Part shown: in pieces, positions 63,500 to 64,000 of the stretch | How positions within the stretch are numbered: the first letter of the stretch is position 1 | Layout of the letters: each line of letters begins with the position of its first letter | Notes under the pieces: generated by a model | What the model was told of the DNA's origin: nothing | Databases searched by the model: none | The model's input: only the letters and a program-made list of their open reading frames with translations | NCBI RefSeq assembly: GCF_036924645.1 | Contig: NZ_JAZHRX010000001.1 | Span: 620,001-684,000 of the forward strand | Source of the DNA: Bradyrhizobium sp. AZCC 2176 | GTDB taxonomy: Bacteria > Pseudomonadota > Alphaproteobacteria > Rhizobiales > Xanthobacteraceae | Direction: 5' to 3' | DNA: 64,000 nt | Program-made: the position numbers and the translations under genes

Positions 63500-63510
63500 A
63501 TACTGAGTAT
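63500..63510. promoter_or_regulatory. Dyad in the SnoaL/LysR intergenic region
   Basis: ATACT-G-AGTAT is a perfect 5-bp inverted repeat about 17 bases upstream of the LysR start and 63 bases upstream of the SnoaL-like gene. LysR proteins typically bind such dyads in a shared divergent promoter. No other clear site is seen in the 89-base gap. Confidence 0.4.
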
Positions 63511-63526
63511 GATATATATTCATTCC

Positions 63527-64000
63527 ATGAATTTGAATTCGCTTGACCTCAATCTGCTGGTCGCACTCGACGCGCTGCTCAGGGAAGCCAATGTCAGCCG
63601 CGCCGCGATGCGGATCGGGTTGTCGCAGCCGGCCGCCAGCCACGCGTTGCAGCGGCTGCGCGACCTGATTGGCGATCCCCTCCTGGTTCGCACCGGCGCG
63701 CGGATGGAGCTGACGCCGCGCGCGCAGGCGTTGCGTGCGCCCCTGGCGCAGGCGCTCGACCAGGTGCGATCCCTGTTTATCTCCGACGATTTCGACGCCG
63801 CCAGAAGCGAGCGCCAGTTTCGCCTGATGATGCCGGATCTGGCCGTCGAGCTTCTGATGCCGCCGCTGATGGAGAAGATCACGAAGATAGCGCCGAACGT
63901 TCGGGTCGACGTGGTGCCGTGGCGGGGACCGGCGATCTTCACGGCGGAATTCGCCCGCACGATCGACATGGTGATCTCGATCGGCAACGCCTTCAGCGGA
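63527..64000 (+). CDS. LysR family transcriptional regulator (3'-truncated by the window end)
   Basis: At least 158 residues, open to the end of the window. The N-terminal winged helix is clear: LNSLDLNLLVALDALLREAN, SRAAMRIGLSQPAASHALQR and LRDLIGDPLLVRTGARMELT. The co-inducer domain begins near residue 90 (RQFRLMMPDLAVELLMPPLM). Of the NodD/SyrM-like type by its LNSLDLNLL start. The gene is divergent from the SnoaL-like gene, which it probably controls. Confidence 0.93.
   Translation, partial: MNLNSLDLNLLVALDALLREANVSRAAMRIGLSQPAASHALQRLRDLIGDPLLVRTGARMELTPRAQALRAPLAQALDQVRSLFISDDFDAARSERQFRLMMPDLAVELLMPPLMEKITKIAPNVRVDVVPWRGPAIFTAEFARTIDMVISIGNAFSG

Overview
The window looks like a chromosomal segment of a high-GC alphaproteobacterium of the Bradyrhizobium/Nitrobacteraceae type. 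The evidence is a CcrM (GANTC) methyltransferase, a TIGR02301-type protein, DUF6894, DUF2007, DUF1236, DUF2339 and SRAP proteins, a pyruvate phosphate dikinase with an Ala/Lys-rich leader, ETF-ubiquinone oxidoreductase, and several dispersed palindromic repeats whose style I know from that group. The genus is an inference; no rRNA is present.

Layout. 1-3.5 kb: the end of a Dpp/Opp-type peptide ABC transporter operon (two permeases, two ATPases with overlapping genes). 3.5-5.8 kb: a gene-poor stretch with a terminator-like double hairpin, a dispersed repeat, two 30-32 residue membrane peptides not obvious in ordinary ORF calling, a small conserved protein and two small proteins sharing an EENARLR coiled-coil tail. 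5.9-8.5 kb: a PLP-fold enzyme divergent from an enolase-superfamily enzyme. 8.6-12.2 kb: a secreted Gln-rich protein, a lower-GC DUF2200 gene, a Tat-exported metallo-beta-lactamase-fold protein coupled to a SCO1/SenC protein, and tRNA-Pro(CGG).

12.3-26 kb is mostly housekeeping: Sua5, an FAD-linked 2-hydroxyacid dehydrogenase, GNAT and Nudix enzymes, SRAP, a HAD phosphatase, a dihydroorotase-like protein, a coupled YgfZ-Tag-HD operon, a dual-specificity-type phosphatase and a large DUF2339 membrane protein. 26-41.5 kb: a chemoreceptor, AcuI-type reductase, MFS transporter, SleB hydrolase, ppdK (frameshifted near its 5' end in this sequence), DUF3096, DUF1236, a methyltransferase and glyQS. 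41.5-50.5 kb: S49 peptidase, a small membrane peptide, a tRNA-modification-type methyltransferase with DUF2007, ispB, LysE exporter, ispE, a TPR protein and ETF-QO.

50.6-64 kb: uracil-DNA glycosylase, GT39-like membrane protein, rnhB, GNAT, VOC protein, PA0069-type radical SAM protein, a degenerate glycosyltransferase-2-like protein, a MarR-GNAT fusion preceded by twin palindromic operators, moaB, YpfJ-like metalloprotease, ccrM with a cluster of its own GANTC sites around its start, a GST, and a SnoaL-like protein divergent from a LysR regulator cut by the window end.

I see no phage, CRISPR array, transposase or obvious defence system. The most unusual signals are the nested mosaic repeats at 55.1 and 62.9 kb, the twin operator in front of the MarR-GNAT gene, the ppdK frameshift, the unlisted membrane micropeptides, and the PLP/enolase pair of unknown substrate.
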